Assembly: GCF_007827595.1 (NCBI RefSeq)
Contig: NZ_VISR01000005.1
Span: 372,001-436,000, forward strand
Direction of reading: 5' to 3'
Length of the DNA: 64,000 nt
Origin: Streptomyces sp. BK340
Lineage (GTDB): Bacteria > Actinomycetota > Actinomycetes > Streptomycetales > Streptomycetaceae
The notes beneath the pieces were generated by a model that made no database searches, was not told where the DNA came from, and was given only the letters and a program-made list of their open reading frames with translations. Of this stretch, positions 17,742-28,639 are shown piece after piece. The translations under genes were made by a program, and so were the position numbers. Numbering within the stretch: the first letter of the stretch is position 1; each line of letters begins with the position of its first letter.

Positions 17742-18089
17742 TCAGCGGGAGAAGGCGAGGACGCCCGGGACTCGGACGTACCCGCCGGCGTCGCCGGGGC
17801 GGGCGCCGGGTGAGGGCGGCGATCCCTCGAGGACGTCCCGCAGCCGGATCCGGTCCGTGTACGTGGGACTGTCGCGGACAACGGCGAGCCGGACCCGAGT
17901 GATCAAGTCCGTGCTCTGGTCGTCCCCGTCGCACACGGTCAGGTACTCGACACGGGCGCCCGCCATGACGGCCAGAGCCACCTCGACGGTCATGTCGTCG
18001 CACACCCGAGGCCCGTACGCTTCGATGTCGTCGGCCAGGGTCACGGGGGCGGGGTCCTGCATGCGGTACTGCGTCTGAATTGACGTCAA
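17742..18089 (-). CDS. CBS-domain-like small protein
   Basis: 115 aa. The central part (VCDDMTVEVALAVMAGARV, EYLTVCDGDD, LAVVRDSPTYTDRIRLRDVL) has the strand-helix pattern of a single CBS-like domain. The TTG at 18089 is chosen because AGGAGGC lies 5 nt upstream; the first ATG, 9 codons later, has no ribosome site. It sits between the SCO5918-like gene and the DEAD-box helicase in the same direction and is probably cotranscribed. Ligand unknown. Confidence 0.7.
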   Translation of the reverse strand: MTSIQTQYRMQDPAPVTLADDIEAYGPRVCDDMTVEVALAVMAGARVEYLTVCDGDDQSTDLITRVRLAVVRDSPTYTDRIRLRDVLEGSPPSPGARPGDAGGYVRVPGVLAFSR

Positions 18090-18176
18090 CGGTGCCTCCT
18101 GCGCTAAGAGTTCCTCGGTTTCGGGACCATTGCGGTCCCAGGGAGACCACAGTGGTCCGGGCACCGCGCCGGGGCG

Positions 18177-19652
18177 CTAGGCAACCGATTCGCTGCCGTT
18201 CCGCAGCTGTGCCCTGCGGCGCGTCCCCGCGTCGGCGGTTCGGCCCTGGCCGGTGCGGCCCCGGCGGCCCCGGGACGGCGAAGACACGCGGCGGGGGCGT
18301 TCCAGGACCGGAGCGGTGATGACCACCGGGACGCCGGAGGGCGCCTGGGCACCCGTGATGCGGCTCAGTTCCGCCTCGCCCGAGCGGACCGGGGTGATGT
18401 GCGGGGTGATGCCGGCCGAAGCCATCAGCCGGCTCATGCCGCGGCGCTGGGCGGGGGTCACGAGGGTGACGACGCTGCCGGACTCGCCGGCGCGGGCCGT
18501 ACGGCCGCCACGGTGCAGGTAGTCCTTGTGGTCGCTGGGCGGATCCACGTTGACGACCAGGTCGAGGCTGTCGACGTGGATGCCGCGGGCCGCGACATTG
18601 GTGGCCACCAGGACCGTGACGTGACCGTCCTTGAACTGTGCCAGGGTCCGGGTGCGCTGCGGCTGGGACCTGCCACCGTGCAAGGCCGCGGCGCGGACAC
18701 CGCTGTTCAGCAGGTGCTCGGTCAGCCGGTCCACGGCGTGCTTGGTGTCCAGGAACATGATGACCCGGCCGTCCCTGGCCGCGATTTCGGTGGTCGTGCG
18801 GTGCTTGTCGGCGTCATGCACATGGAGTACGTGGTGCTTCATCGTGGTGACGGCACCGGCCGACGGGTCGACGGAGTGGACCACCGGGTCGGTCAGGTAG
18901 CGGCGGACCAGCAGGTCGACGTTGCGGTCCAGAGTGGCTGAGAAGAGCAACCGCTGGCCCTCGGGGCGCACCTGGTCGAGCAGGACGGTGACCTGGGGCA
19001 TGAAACCCATGTCGGCCATCTGGTCGGCCTCGTCGAGAACCGTGATGCCGACGTCGGCGAGCCGGCAGTCGCCCCGGTCGATGAGGTCCTTGAGCCGACC
19101 GGGCGTCGCGACGACCACCTCCGCACCGGCGCGCAGCGCCCCGGCCTGCCTGCCGATGGGCATTCCGCCGACGACGGTGGCGAGCCGCAGGCGCACGGAG
19201 CGGGCGTAGGGAGTGAGCGCGTCGGTGACCTGCTGGGCCAGCTCACGGGTGGGGACGAGGACGAGGGCGAGTGGCCGGCGCGGCTCGGCGCGCCGGCCCG
19301 CCGTAAGGGCCAGCACGGCAAGGCCGAAGGCGAGGGTCTTGCCCGACCCGGTGCGGCCGCGGCCGAGTACGTCACGGCCGGCCAGGGAGTTCGGCAGAGT
19401 CGCCGCCTGGATCGGAAACGGTACGGTCACGCCTTCCTGGCCGAGCGTGGTCAGCAACGGCGCCGGCATGACGAGATCGGCGAACGACTCGACAGCGGGC
19501 AACGCCGGCGTGACCGTCTTCGGTAGCGCGAACTCGCCCTGCGCGGGCCGCCGGTTTCCGCGACCGCTGGAACGGCGCGGAACGCCGGAGCGGCCTGCGG
19601 CAGCACTCCCTCCGAAGCGGTCGTACGTGCGAGTTGTTCGTGCGCGGTTCAT
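18177..19652 (-). CDS. DEAD-box RNA helicase
   Basis: 491 aa. Helicase motifs in order: Q motif with PIQ (about 80-82), Walker A GRTGSGKT (99-106), PTRELAQQ (134-141), ATPGR (182-186), DEAD (207-210), SAT (238-240), then the second RecA domain ending HRGGRTARAG. The ends are basic (N-terminal 40 residues Arg/Gly rich, C-terminal Arg-rich tail), typical of RNA-binding extensions. ATG with GAGGAAGG 6 nt upstream. The cold-shock gene upstream points to a role in unfolding structured RNA at low temperature. Confidence 0.92.
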   Translation of the reverse strand: MNRARTTRTYDRFGGSAAAGRSGVPRRSSGRGNRRPAQGEFALPKTVTPALPAVESFADLVMPAPLLTTLGQEGVTVPFPIQAATLPNSLAGRDVLGRGRTGSGKTLAFGLAVLALTAGRRAEPRRPLALVLVPTRELAQQVTDALTPYARSVRLRLATVVGGMPIGRQAGALRAGAEVVVATPGRLKDLIDRGDCRLADVGITVLDEADQMADMGFMPQVTVLLDQVRPEGQRLLFSATLDRNVDLLVRRYLTDPVVHSVDPSAGAVTTMKHHVLHVHDADKHRTTTEIAARDGRVIMFLDTKHAVDRLTEHLLNSGVRAAALHGGRSQPQRTRTLAQFKDGHVTVLVATNVAARGIHVDSLDLVVNVDPPSDHKDYLHRGGRTARAGESGSVVTLVTPAQRRGMSRLMASAGITPHITPVRSGEAELSRITGAQAPSGVPVVITAPVLERPRRVSSPSRGRRGRTGQGRTADAGTRRRAQLRNGSESVA

Positions 19653-19771
19653 ACGGAACCTTCCTCGACGTGGGCACGTATCAAGGAATTTCCGCAGCGA
19701 AATGAGCGGCGCAGAGAATCGCGAGAACGAGCCGAAAATGACAGGGTCGAATCACCCTGAAAATAAAGCAC

Positions 19772-19805
19772 GCCGGGACCCGCACCCCAAGGTGCGGGTC
19801 CCGGC
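19772..19805 (-). terminator. Terminator of the cold-shock gene
   Basis: 15-bp perfect arms (GCCGGGACCCGCACC and complement), 4-nt loop, followed on the minus strand by a T-rich run (CTTTATTTTC). It separates the csp gene from the helicase gene. Confidence 0.8.
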
Positions 19806-19832
19806 GGCGAAGTCTGCGTCAGTGCCGGTGCG

Positions 19833-20036
19833 TCAGGCGGGAACGATGTTCTCGGCCGTCGGGCCCTTCTGGCCCTGCGCGATGTCGAACGACACCTTCT
19901 GGCCTTCCAGCAGCTCACGGAAGCCCTGGGTGGCGATGTTCGAGTAGTGGGCGAAGACGTCGGCGCCGCCGCCGTCCTGCTCGATGAAGCCGAAGCCCTT
20001 TTCCGCGTTGAACCACTTCACAGTGCCAGTAGCCAT
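19833..20036 (-). CDS. Cold-shock protein (CspA family)
   Basis: 67 aa, a single cold-shock domain. RNP1 is KGFGFIEQ and RNP2 is VFAHYSNI. It begins [17 protein letters not shown], the standard start. AAGGAGAA lies 4 nt before the ATG. Binds single-stranded RNA/DNA as a chaperone. It has its own terminator and a long A/T-rich leader, and precedes the DEAD-box helicase gene. Confidence 0.95.
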   Translation of the reverse strand: MATGTVKWFNAEKGFGFIEQDGGGADVFAHYSNIATQGFRELLEGQKVSFDIAQGQKGPTAENIVPA

Positions 20037-20492
20037 TTTATTCTCCTTCGGAGACGGTGTCAGGAATACGCCCTGTGCGGATTCCGTGTCGCCGTGATGA
20101 TCAGCCGTCGGAAAACCTTCTGGCAACCACACCTGCAACTGACGTCGACAGTAGCACGTCGACATCGGCCCCGCTCGATAAATAATTCCGCGCCGTCTGT
20201 CGCCTCAGGAATATTTCTCGTGCGCCGCGTCGATTTCTCACTTTGCGGCCACAGATATTGTCTTCCGGGCTGCGGTATTGCCGCCGAGCGTCTCCGCTCA
20301 CAGTGCTGTGACCTCCTTCGACAGCTCGTGCGCGGCCGCTGTCGTCATCGGCGGACGAGATGCCGGCGAAAGCACCGAGACCCCCGAAGCGAGACGTAGG
20401 CCACATGGCGATTCCGGCGGGGCGACCGAGGCGCCCTGTGTCCGAAGAAGAGTCGGGCCCTGCAGCTCGGCCGTGGCCGCACCACCGGCAGC
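20037..20492. other. A/T-rich leader of csp and non-coding stretch
   Basis: 20037-20300 is markedly A/T-richer than its surroundings and probably holds the csp promoter and a long cold-shock leader (minus strand). No gene is supported. Further right, towards 20492, are short frames that may be remains of an antitoxin gene before the PIN-domain remnant, but nothing is recognisable. Confidence 0.4.
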
Positions 20493-20590
20493 GTGATCAT
20501 CGTCATCGCCGACACGTCCGGCCTGCTGGCCGCCTCGACTCGGCTCACCCGGAGCACCGGGGGACGAATGAGGCGAACACGGCGGCCTCT
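20493..20590 (+). pseudogene. PIN-domain toxin remnant
   Basis: MIIVIADTSGLLAA is the classic first strand and metal-binding Asp of a VapC/PIN ribonuclease. The continuation DSAHPEHRGTNEANTAASAG lies in the next frame, so there is a frameshift at about residue 14. The remaining ~95 residues of a PIN domain are missing. A dead toxin gene at the edge of the island. Confidence 0.55.
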
Positions 20591-20702
20591 GCCGGGCGAG
20601 CTGGAACGCATGCGAAAGGACGTCCACGACCCCTACTGCGATACCGTCTACGACTCGGTGGACTGGCTCAAAAAGGCCCGGGTCTCGGACCTGGGCCTCA
20701 AA

Positions 20703-20750
20703 TCTGGAGCGGGTGACGAGAGTCGCACTCGCGCTCTCAGCTTGGGAAGC
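20703..20750 (-). repeat. Decayed 3' copy of tRNA-Gly (att-like)
   Basis: 48 bp matching the 3' part of tRNA-Gly at 28019-28066 with two mismatches, both in the T loop (TTCGATT becomes TGCGACT). Same orientation, preceded by a terminator-like hairpin as after the true tRNA. The anticodon stem is present but the 5' half is absent. Such direct 3' tRNA duplications are the usual trace of a tRNA-targeted integrative element. Confidence 0.65.
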
Positions 20751-21340
20751 GACGGCGCTTGCAGGGGCAGATAGCTTCTGACCTGGGTGTATGTGCTCTG
20801 TCGTAGCGCCCGAGTGCGTGGCTGCGGGGGGCGTAGCGCAGCTGACTGCGCTCGCCGTGGTCGGTGCGCCCCTAGGTGGCCGCTCGGGAGGGAAGGGTTG
20901 CCGCCGTATCCGATGTTCTTCAGATCCCTTTCGTGCCGTGCACCGGTCGCCGGGAAATCAGCGTCGGGGCGGCAACCTTCTCGTCCCCTGCGGCAACTGG
21001 GAGCCGGAAGGCCGAGTCGAACTACCGGATGGACGGGCATGAGGGCAACAAAGCACGCCGCGCCGCAACCGTGGCGCAGGCGCGGACTGGTCACGCGCAG
21101 GATCACCGACATCTACGGGGAGCGGCTGACCGTCGAAGGCATCGCCGTGCGGCCGGATGTCGCGCAGCCGACCGGCGTCCAGTTCGCCCCGCATTGACCA
21201 GCCCGCCGGTCAGCCTTCACCGGCCCGCAACCGAGCACGAGAGCCGTTCGTGTCCCGGGCTGGGCACTGTTAGGCTGCCGCCCCTATCGTTCAACGCGCA
21301 ACCAACGCGCACATCATTGCCAGGAGAGGGCGACCGGGGG
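20751..21340. other. Leader region of the sigma gene
   Basis: Contains the CGGCAACCTT double box at 20970-21000 (annotated separately). A short frame 21039-21197 (+) could encode 52 aa (starts MRATKHAAPQPWRRR, includes RRITDIYGERLTVEG), 38 bp beyond the box. I cannot recognise it and give it low weight. No other gene is seen. Confidence 0.35.
20970..21000 (+). promoter_or_regulatory. CGGCAACCTT-N11-CGGCAACTGG box (copy 1)
   Basis: Two CGGCAAC elements 21 bp apart. The identical arrangement with the same spacing lies before the xylanase gene (22800-22830). It may be an ECF -35/-10 pair or two operator half-sites on one face of the helix. Upstream of the sigma gene by 340 bp. Confidence 0.5.
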
Positions 21341-21871
21341 ATGGTCCTCGATGACGCGTCCGCGGAGTTCCACGAATTCTTCGAACGCCACTATGCCGAA
21401 CTCGCCCGTCTAGCACACCTCCTGACCGGCGAGACCGACGCGGCGGACGACCTCGCGGCGGATGCCCTGGTCGCCCTGTGGCAGCGCTGGGACCGGTTGC
21501 GGCAGGCCGACCACCCGCTCGCCTACGCCCGCGGTGTGGTGGCCAACCTGGCGCGGGGACGGATCCGCAGCGCGGTGCGCGAGCGACTCCGGATCACGCT
21601 GTTCTGGTCCCGCAGCCCCGAGAAGGTGGAGGGGCCGGACATGGCGGCCGTGCTGGACGTCCGCGCGGCGCTCGCCCGGCTGCCGTTCCGCAAGCGCGCC
21701 TGCGTGGTGCTGCGGCACGCCTTCGACCTGTCGGAGAAGGACACGGCGGCAGCGCTGGGCATATCGGTCGGTACGGTGAAGAGCCAGACCTCGAAGGGAA
21801 TGGCCGAACTGCAAAGGATACTGGGCGCACGAGCGGTCGGGGACCTGGTGGCAGGGAGGAGGAACCGGTGA
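21341..21871 (+). CDS. SigE-family ECF sigma factor
   Basis: 176 aa. Region 2 (FHEFFERHYAELARLAHLLT ... DDLAADALVALWQRWDRL) and region 4 (LPFRKRACVVLRHAFDLSEK then LGISVGTVKSQTSKGMAEL) place it in the actinobacterial SigE/SigE70 ECF group. ATG at 21341 with AGGAGAGGG 12 nt upstream. Its stop overlaps the GTG of the next gene (GTGA), a membrane protein that is probably its partner. The shared box before this gene, the xylanase and the lectin gene suggests a local regulon. Confidence 0.85.
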   Translation: MVLDDASAEFHEFFERHYAELARLAHLLTGETDAADDLAADALVALWQRWDRLRQADHPLAYARGVVANLARGRIRSAVRERLRITLFWSRSPEKVEGPDMAAVLDVRAALARLPFRKRACVVLRHAFDLSEKDTAAALGISVGTVKSQTSKGMAELQRILGARAVGDLVAGRRNR

Positions 21872-22653
21872 ACGAGGAGATCGCCCGTCGGCTGCGCGAG
21901 GCCGCCGAGGCCCACGGGCCCGACCGTGCGAGGATGCTGGCCCGGGTGCAACGCGGCATGGCCGGCCCCGCCGTCCGTCACCGCGCGCGGTCGTTCGCGA
22001 GGTCCGGGACCAGGGTCGCGCTCGCCGGGATCGCCGCCACCGGCATCCTGGCGACCGGCGGCCTCGCCGTCGCCGCCATCGTCGCGCACTCGTCGCCGCC
22101 GGCCACCGTGACCACGCCTGCCACCCCGTCCCCGACCGTCAGTTCCCCGCACCCGACACCGGGCCGCCCCACCCCCGTCGCGCCGGCCCCGGCCACCACC
22201 CCGGGCAGCACGCGCCCGACTCCGTCGGCCACCAGTCCATCGCCGACCGCTGGCGAGAGCCAGAACGGGCCGCTGTGGTCGGCCGGCTCGGTGGACCCGC
22301 ACAGCACCGTCTACTGGACGCAGAGCAACCTCGCCCTCAAGACGACCCAGCCACTCACCTCGCTCACGATCGAGATGCGTTTCGCGCAGACCGGCGGGGT
22401 GCGCAACACCGGCACCTGGCAGACCCTGCCGAGTGGTGACTTCACCGTCACCGCCCAGGAGGCCGGCGGCACGCTGGTTTACCGCTGGGTCCTCAAGCCG
22501 GGCCTGACCGTGCCGGCCGGGAGCTATGAGTTCGCCGCCCAGTTCAACCACGGCACCGGCGTGCGCAGTGCCGCGGGCGACGGCTACCGCGTCGACGCGC
22601 AGGGTTCGGGCGGCTCCGCGTCGGTCCGGGGAGGGTTCGTCCCGACCCGGTGA
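21868..22653 (+). CDS. Membrane partner of the sigma factor with outside beta domain
   Basis: 261 aa. Residues 1-45 are cytoplasmic and basic, a transmembrane helix is at about 49-73, a Pro/Thr/Ser linker of about 55 residues follows, and a beta-rich domain (about 131-261; VYWTQSNLALKTTQPL, TLVYRWVLKPGLTVPAG) is outside. GTG overlaps the sigma stop by 4 bp; GGGAGGAGG precedes it. Layout is that of a transmembrane anti-sigma or sensor whose outer domain reads a ligand, as RsgI proteins do with plant polysaccharides in clostridia; here this is inference from topology and from the xylanase next door. Confidence 0.7.
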   Translation: MNEEIARRLREAAEAHGPDRARMLARVQRGMAGPAVRHRARSFARSGTRVALAGIAATGILATGGLAVAAIVAHSSPPATVTTPATPSPTVSSPHPTPGRPTPVAPAPATTPGSTRPTPSATSPSPTAGESQNGPLWSAGSVDPHSTVYWTQSNLALKTTQPLTSLTIEMRFAQTGGVRNTGTWQTLPSGDFTVTAQEAGGTLVYRWVLKPGLTVPAGSYEFAAQFNHGTGVRSAAGDGYRVDAQGSGGSASVRGGFVPTR

Positions 22654-22799
22654 CCGCCGCTGGGCGGCAAGGGGAGGAGTCCCGCCTGCTGCCCAGCTCG
22701 ATGGGAGAACAAGTACCCGAACTGCGGGTACGGGGTCCAGTCGGCATAGGTGGCGTCCGTGGTCGGTGACAGCGGCCGTGAAAATTCTTCCCGCGATCG

Positions 22800-22830
22800 C
22801 GGCAACCTTTGTGCACGTGGCGGCAACTGG
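22800..22830 (+). promoter_or_regulatory. CGGCAACCTT-N11-CGGCAACTGG box (copy 2)
   Basis: Same two elements and same 11-bp spacer as copy 1, ending 44 bp before the xylanase ATG. Placement is compatible with a promoter or an operator. Confidence 0.55.
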
Positions 22831-22837
22831 CGGGTAA

Positions 22838-25309
<2,472 letters not shown>

Positions 25310-25344
25310 CCCGCAACTGCCCCTGCTGACCGATATCGCCCCAA

Positions 25345-25375
25345 GGAACCCCAGCCGTGTGTCGGCTGGGGTTCC
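25345..25375 (+). terminator. Terminator of the xylanase gene
   Basis: 12-bp perfect arms GGAACCCCAGCC / GGCTGGGGTTCC with 7-nt loop, followed by ACTCTTTTGT. Confidence 0.8.
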
Positions 25376-25593
25376 ACTCTTTTGTGGAGCAGACGGAGGC
25401 CCGTAGGGGCTTGTCCGGCAGACGGGTGTGCTCCTGATCCTGCGCGGCGTGGGTGCCGGCGTCCCGGATCGGCGTTCTGCCGTCACCTGTCAACACCATC
25501 ATCCCCTTCGCCGAGGCCGCCTCGATCGGCGCCCGCACCGACGGCGGCATGGCCGGCGCCGACCGAGAAGTCCTCAGCCCGACGAAGAGGACG

Positions 25594-25628
25594 AAATGCG
25601 CCCCCATCGAAGAGATGGGGGCGCATTT
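25594..25628 (-). terminator. Terminator of the lectin-exoprotein gene
   Basis: 15-bp perfect arms (AAATGCGCCCCCATC and complement) with 5-nt loop, 13 bp after the stop of the minus-strand gene; it ends in TTT. Confidence 0.75.
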
Positions 25629-25640
25629 CATCAGCCTTGC

Positions 25641-27416
25641 CTACTTGAGCGGCGTGCCGCCCGAGTTGTGGTACGCGATCGTCTTCTTGATCAGGTTTCC
25701 GCCGTCGGTCTCGGCCGTGGTCTGTTCCTGCTGCCCTGGACCGAAGAGCAGCCCGGCGACATGGGCGTTCGCGACCTGGCCCATGTGTGCGAAGAACCAG
25801 TCCACCTTGTCGTCCTTGTAATGGTTGAGGGTGTTGTTCTGCGCCATGTTGCCCACGGGGATCTGCCACAGGACCACCGGCTTGCCCACGGACTCGGCCA
25901 TCGTCTTGTAGAACTGCAGCGCGGCGGCGGCCTTCTGGTCGGTCCAGAAGTGGTCACTGCCGCCGTGGGCCGGCTGTGCGTACCAGCCTGCGTCGCGGTC
26001 CGACACATCGGTGACCAGGAAGTCGGCGTTCTTCGCTCCGAGGTCCGCGTAGTCCTTGACGCATGCCTGTGTGTTGGTCTGCCAGTCGAAGCAGGAAAGG
26101 TGCAGCCCCGCGGCGGTGTTCGGCGCGTACTTGTGCGCCATCGAGATCAGGCACTGGGCGAGTCCGGCGGCGCTGTTCTCCTGCGATCCACAATCCGTCG
26201 GATTTGCGCCCGAGACCTGCGCGGCGACGTGGTGCGGATTGCCGAGCGACCGGACGTAGCCCCAGAAGTCGGGCTCAAGGTCGATCGCGTCGTGCGACGT
26301 GCCGATCTTCTGGAGGAAGAAACGGTAGTCGTTCAGGTAGCGGGTGAGCAGGTCGGTCCTGTTGATGGCCTTGACCTCGCCCGGGCCGTCGCCCTCGCCT
26401 GCCGCATCCCCGAGGTCGCGCAACGAGTACCAGGTCCAGAGCATCTTCTGCGGACGCGGGCTGCCCTTGTACGTCGCCTGGGCCGCCACGGTGTCCCGAT
26501 AGGTCACGTAAGTGCCGGGCGCCGTGGTGCTGCCGGTCCAGCAGCCCCACCAGCCCGACCACCCGTCGTGGCAGCGCGCTGCCGAGTAGTAGTCCGACGA
26601 GGGCGCGGGCTGGCTGTGCACATAGGCGTACCGCACGTCGAACGGCGCGGCGGCCGCCGAGGCGTCGGACACCGAGCCGCCGATGAGCACCGTGCTGCTG
26701 CCCATGAAGCGTGTCGTCGAGCCGGCGTCACCGGGCGTGGGAGACGACGGCTGCGTGCCGACACTCCCGGCCGGGACGAGTTGCCACTGCTGATCGGCGC
26801 CGCCCCGGTCGCGATCCTGGACGACGTCGCCCCCATCAGCCTTGGCGGCGTTGTGGACCCCGACGGCCATGCCACTGAAGCGATTGATCAAACGCACGTG
26901 GTCGTCCGACGACTCGGCCAGTTTGAACTGCTGGTTGGTGCCGTTCAGGTCTTTCCACTGCACGATGGCGGAGCCGGCGGTCTTCGACCAGCCGAGGTCG
27001 TCCAGCACCTTGCCGGAGTTCCGGTTCTGCAGCCGGTAGTACCCGTCACCCGCGTCGATGAACCGCCACTGCTGGTTGGCCCCGCCGTGGCGCGCCCACT
27101 GCACCACCGCCGCGCCGTCGTTCGCGGCGAAGCCGCGGTCGTCCAGCACCTTGCCGCTGTTGCGGTTGACCAGCACGTACCACTTCTTCAGATCCAGGGT
27201 CTGCTGCGCCGAAGCCTGGCTGACCACGACAGCCGAGCCGGCCACGACCACCATGACGAGGCCCGCCCAGAAACCCCGACGCGCGAGCAACCGGCGGCCA
27301 CGATGCTTCGGGTGACCACCGCGGGCGTGGCCGTCGGCACCGCGGCCGCCGGCGCGGGGCGCCACCGATGGCGTGGGCGGCCTGGGGACATCTCTGTGCT
27401 CTCCTTCAAGGGGCAT
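25641..27416 (-). CDS. Secreted ricin-lectin (CBM13) exoprotein
   Basis: 591 aa. A basic N-terminus precedes one hydrophobic helix (about 49-68, ending SQASAQQ). Three QxW repeats of a ricin lectin follow (VVQWARHGGANQQW, IVQWKDLNGTNQQF, VVQDRDRGGADQQW; about 80-215). A Ser/Pro/Thr linker leads to a C-terminal domain of about 350 residues with AIDLEPDFWGYV, FLVTDVSDRDAGWY and PVVLWQIPVGNM. This looks like a TIM-barrel hydrolase with acidic residues at strand ends, but I cannot name the family. ATG at 27416 is the best start. Confidence 0.75.
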   Translation of the reverse strand: MPLEGEHRDVPRPPTPSVAPRAGGRGADGHARGGHPKHRGRRLLARRGFWAGLVMVVVAGSAVVVSQASAQQTLDLKKWYVLVNRNSGKVLDDRGFAANDGAAVVQWARHGGANQQWRFIDAGDGYYRLQNRNSGKVLDDLGWSKTAGSAIVQWKDLNGTNQQFKLAESSDDHVRLINRFSGMAVGVHNAAKADGGDVVQDRDRGGADQQWQLVPAGSVGTQPSSPTPGDAGSTTRFMGSSTVLIGGSVSDASAAAAPFDVRYAYVHSQPAPSSDYYSAARCHDGWSGWWGCWTGSTTAPGTYVTYRDTVAAQATYKGSPRPQKMLWTWYSLRDLGDAAGEGDGPGEVKAINRTDLLTRYLNDYRFFLQKIGTSHDAIDLEPDFWGYVRSLGNPHHVAAQVSGANPTDCGSQENSAAGLAQCLISMAHKYAPNTAAGLHLSCFDWQTNTQACVKDYADLGAKNADFLVTDVSDRDAGWYAQPAHGGSDHFWTDQKAAAALQFYKTMAESVGKPVVLWQIPVGNMAQNNTLNHYKDDKVDWFFAHMGQVANAHVAGLLFGPGQQEQTTAETDGGNLIKKTIAYHNSGGTPLK

Positions 27417-27491
27417 GCCTGTGCTCTCTTTCAGCCGTGCATCTGACCGGACCACCTGGCCGGACAACACTGAGTGGTCCGAGAGGCCGAA

Positions 27492-27501
27492 AAGGTTGCC
27501 G
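27492..27501 (-). promoter_or_regulatory. CGGCAACCTT box (copy 3)
   Basis: Exact CGGCAACCTT on the minus strand, 76 bp upstream of the lectin-exoprotein start, followed 10 bp later by CGGACCACT. The second half therefore differs from copies 1 and 2. Confidence 0.45.
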
Positions 27502-27639
27502 CGAAGAGCCACAGATTTTTTTCCGCCTCGACCGCTTCCCGTCCGCCGCGGAGCACGGCACGGCGAACGCCAGGCGCGGGGGTGTCTTCTTCTTTGTGCA
27601 AGCCCGGTGTGACGGGTGGTGTCAGTAGTCGGTGATGCG

Positions 27640-27912
27640 GGCGCCGGGTGGCCTGCCGGAAGCGGGAGTTGAGGGACTCGATCATGTTCCAGCGGCCAGA
27701 TGTTCTGGATCGAGTCCGGCAGGCCCTTCAGGCCGTCGCAGCAGGCGATGAGTACGTCCTGCGCGCCGCGGTTCCTCAGCTCCGTCAGACAGGTCATCCA
27801 GGCTTTGGCGCCCTCGCCGCCGGTACCCACCCACATGCCCAGCACGTCGCGTTCGCCCTGGAGGTTGATGCCGATGGCGACGTAGACGGGCCGGTTGGCG
27901 ACCGCTGCGTCT
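27640..27912 (-). pseudogene. IS256-family transposase remnant
   Basis: Two pieces of a mutator-type transposase. 27912-27695 encodes VYVAIGINLQGERDVLGMWV, GTGGEGAKAWMTCLTELRNR and CDGLKGLPDSIQ. 27685-27640 encodes MIESLNSRFRQATRR in another frame. About 80 residues between them are missing. Lies just inside the tRNA-Gly end of the island. Confidence 0.8.
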
Positions 27913-27988
27913 CGCTATTTGAGACGTTCGAGGGCGGATCGCCGAAATTGGCGCCCGCGCGCGCCCCGAATTGGACTAGACAACAAGC

Positions 27989-28015
27989 AAACCCCAGGCC
28001 GCTGACCTGGGGTTT
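27989..28015 (-). terminator. Terminator of tRNA-Gly
   Basis: AAACCCCAGG / CCTGGGGTTT, 10-bp perfect arms, 5 bp after the tRNA 3' end on the minus strand, followed by a T/G-rich run (TTGCTTGTTG). Confidence 0.75.
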
Positions 28016-28020
28016 CTCTC

Positions 28021-28094
28021 TGGAGCGGGTGACGAGAATCGAACTCGCGCTCTCAGCTTGGGAAGCTGATGTTCTACCATTAAACTACACCCGC
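28021..28094 (-). tRNA. tRNA-Gly (anticodon CCC)
   Basis: 74 nt with encoded CCA. Acceptor stem GCGGGTG pairs with CACCCGC. D arm AGTTTAATGGTAGAACA. Anticodon stem TCAGC/GCTGA around the loop TTCCCAA gives anticodon CCC. The T loop TTCGATT is intact. Reads GGG codons. A decayed copy of its 3' part lies 7.3 kb away at 20703, so it is the likely attachment site of the island between them. Confidence 0.95.
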
Positions 28095-28398
28095 GTAATA
28101 CGGACAGTTCGACTCCGCTGAGTTGATGTCCGAACGCTCGCTCACTGTACCTCATCACGGACCCCCGGTGCTCGGACCGCGGGGTCCGTGTGCGTTGGGG
28201 GTGTGTCGGGGGTGGGTCCCAGGGGTGGGATCCCCGTGCGGGGCACGCGAGTTGGGGCGTACGGTGGAGGTGTTGGAGTGGGTCCGGGTGGGGCCGGAGC
28301 GCCGCCTGGAGAGTCGCCTCTTTGATCCCGTAATGTGGCTTTTGTCGTCAGGGCAGTAAGCCGGATGCGGCTCTTGGGGAAGGGACTTGAGGGACTTG

Positions 28399-28557
28399 AT
28401 GGAACGCACCGTCGTTCGCTGTGCGGACGGGCACGTGTTCAGCACCGCTTCGTTCCCGATGCAGCAGGCCGAGCGGCTCGGCCCCGGCCGGCTGGTGAGG
28501 TGTCCGCAGTGCGCCCGGCTCCGCAGTGCGGTGCCGGTCACCCTGCAGAAGCGGTAG
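28399..28557 (+). CDS. Small zinc-ribbon-like protein (52 aa)
   Basis: 52 aa beginning [16 protein letters not shown] and ending [12 protein letters not shown]. Cys8, His12, Cys35 and Cys38 (RCADGH and RCPQCARL) are placed like a CxxxH...CxxC zinc site. GAGGGAC lies 4 nt before the ATG. I recognise it only as a small conserved Streptomyces protein upstream of dcd. Compact, with good coding bias. Confidence 0.75.
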   Translation: MERTVVRCADGHVFSTASFPMQQAERLGPGRLVRCPQCARLRSAVPVTLQKR

Positions 28558-28639
28558 CGGGCTGGGCGTTGCAAGATCGAGAGGCGCGCGGAGTCGTCAC
28601 GATTGTCATGGCTCCGCGCGCCTTGCGTATCCTCGGGAC

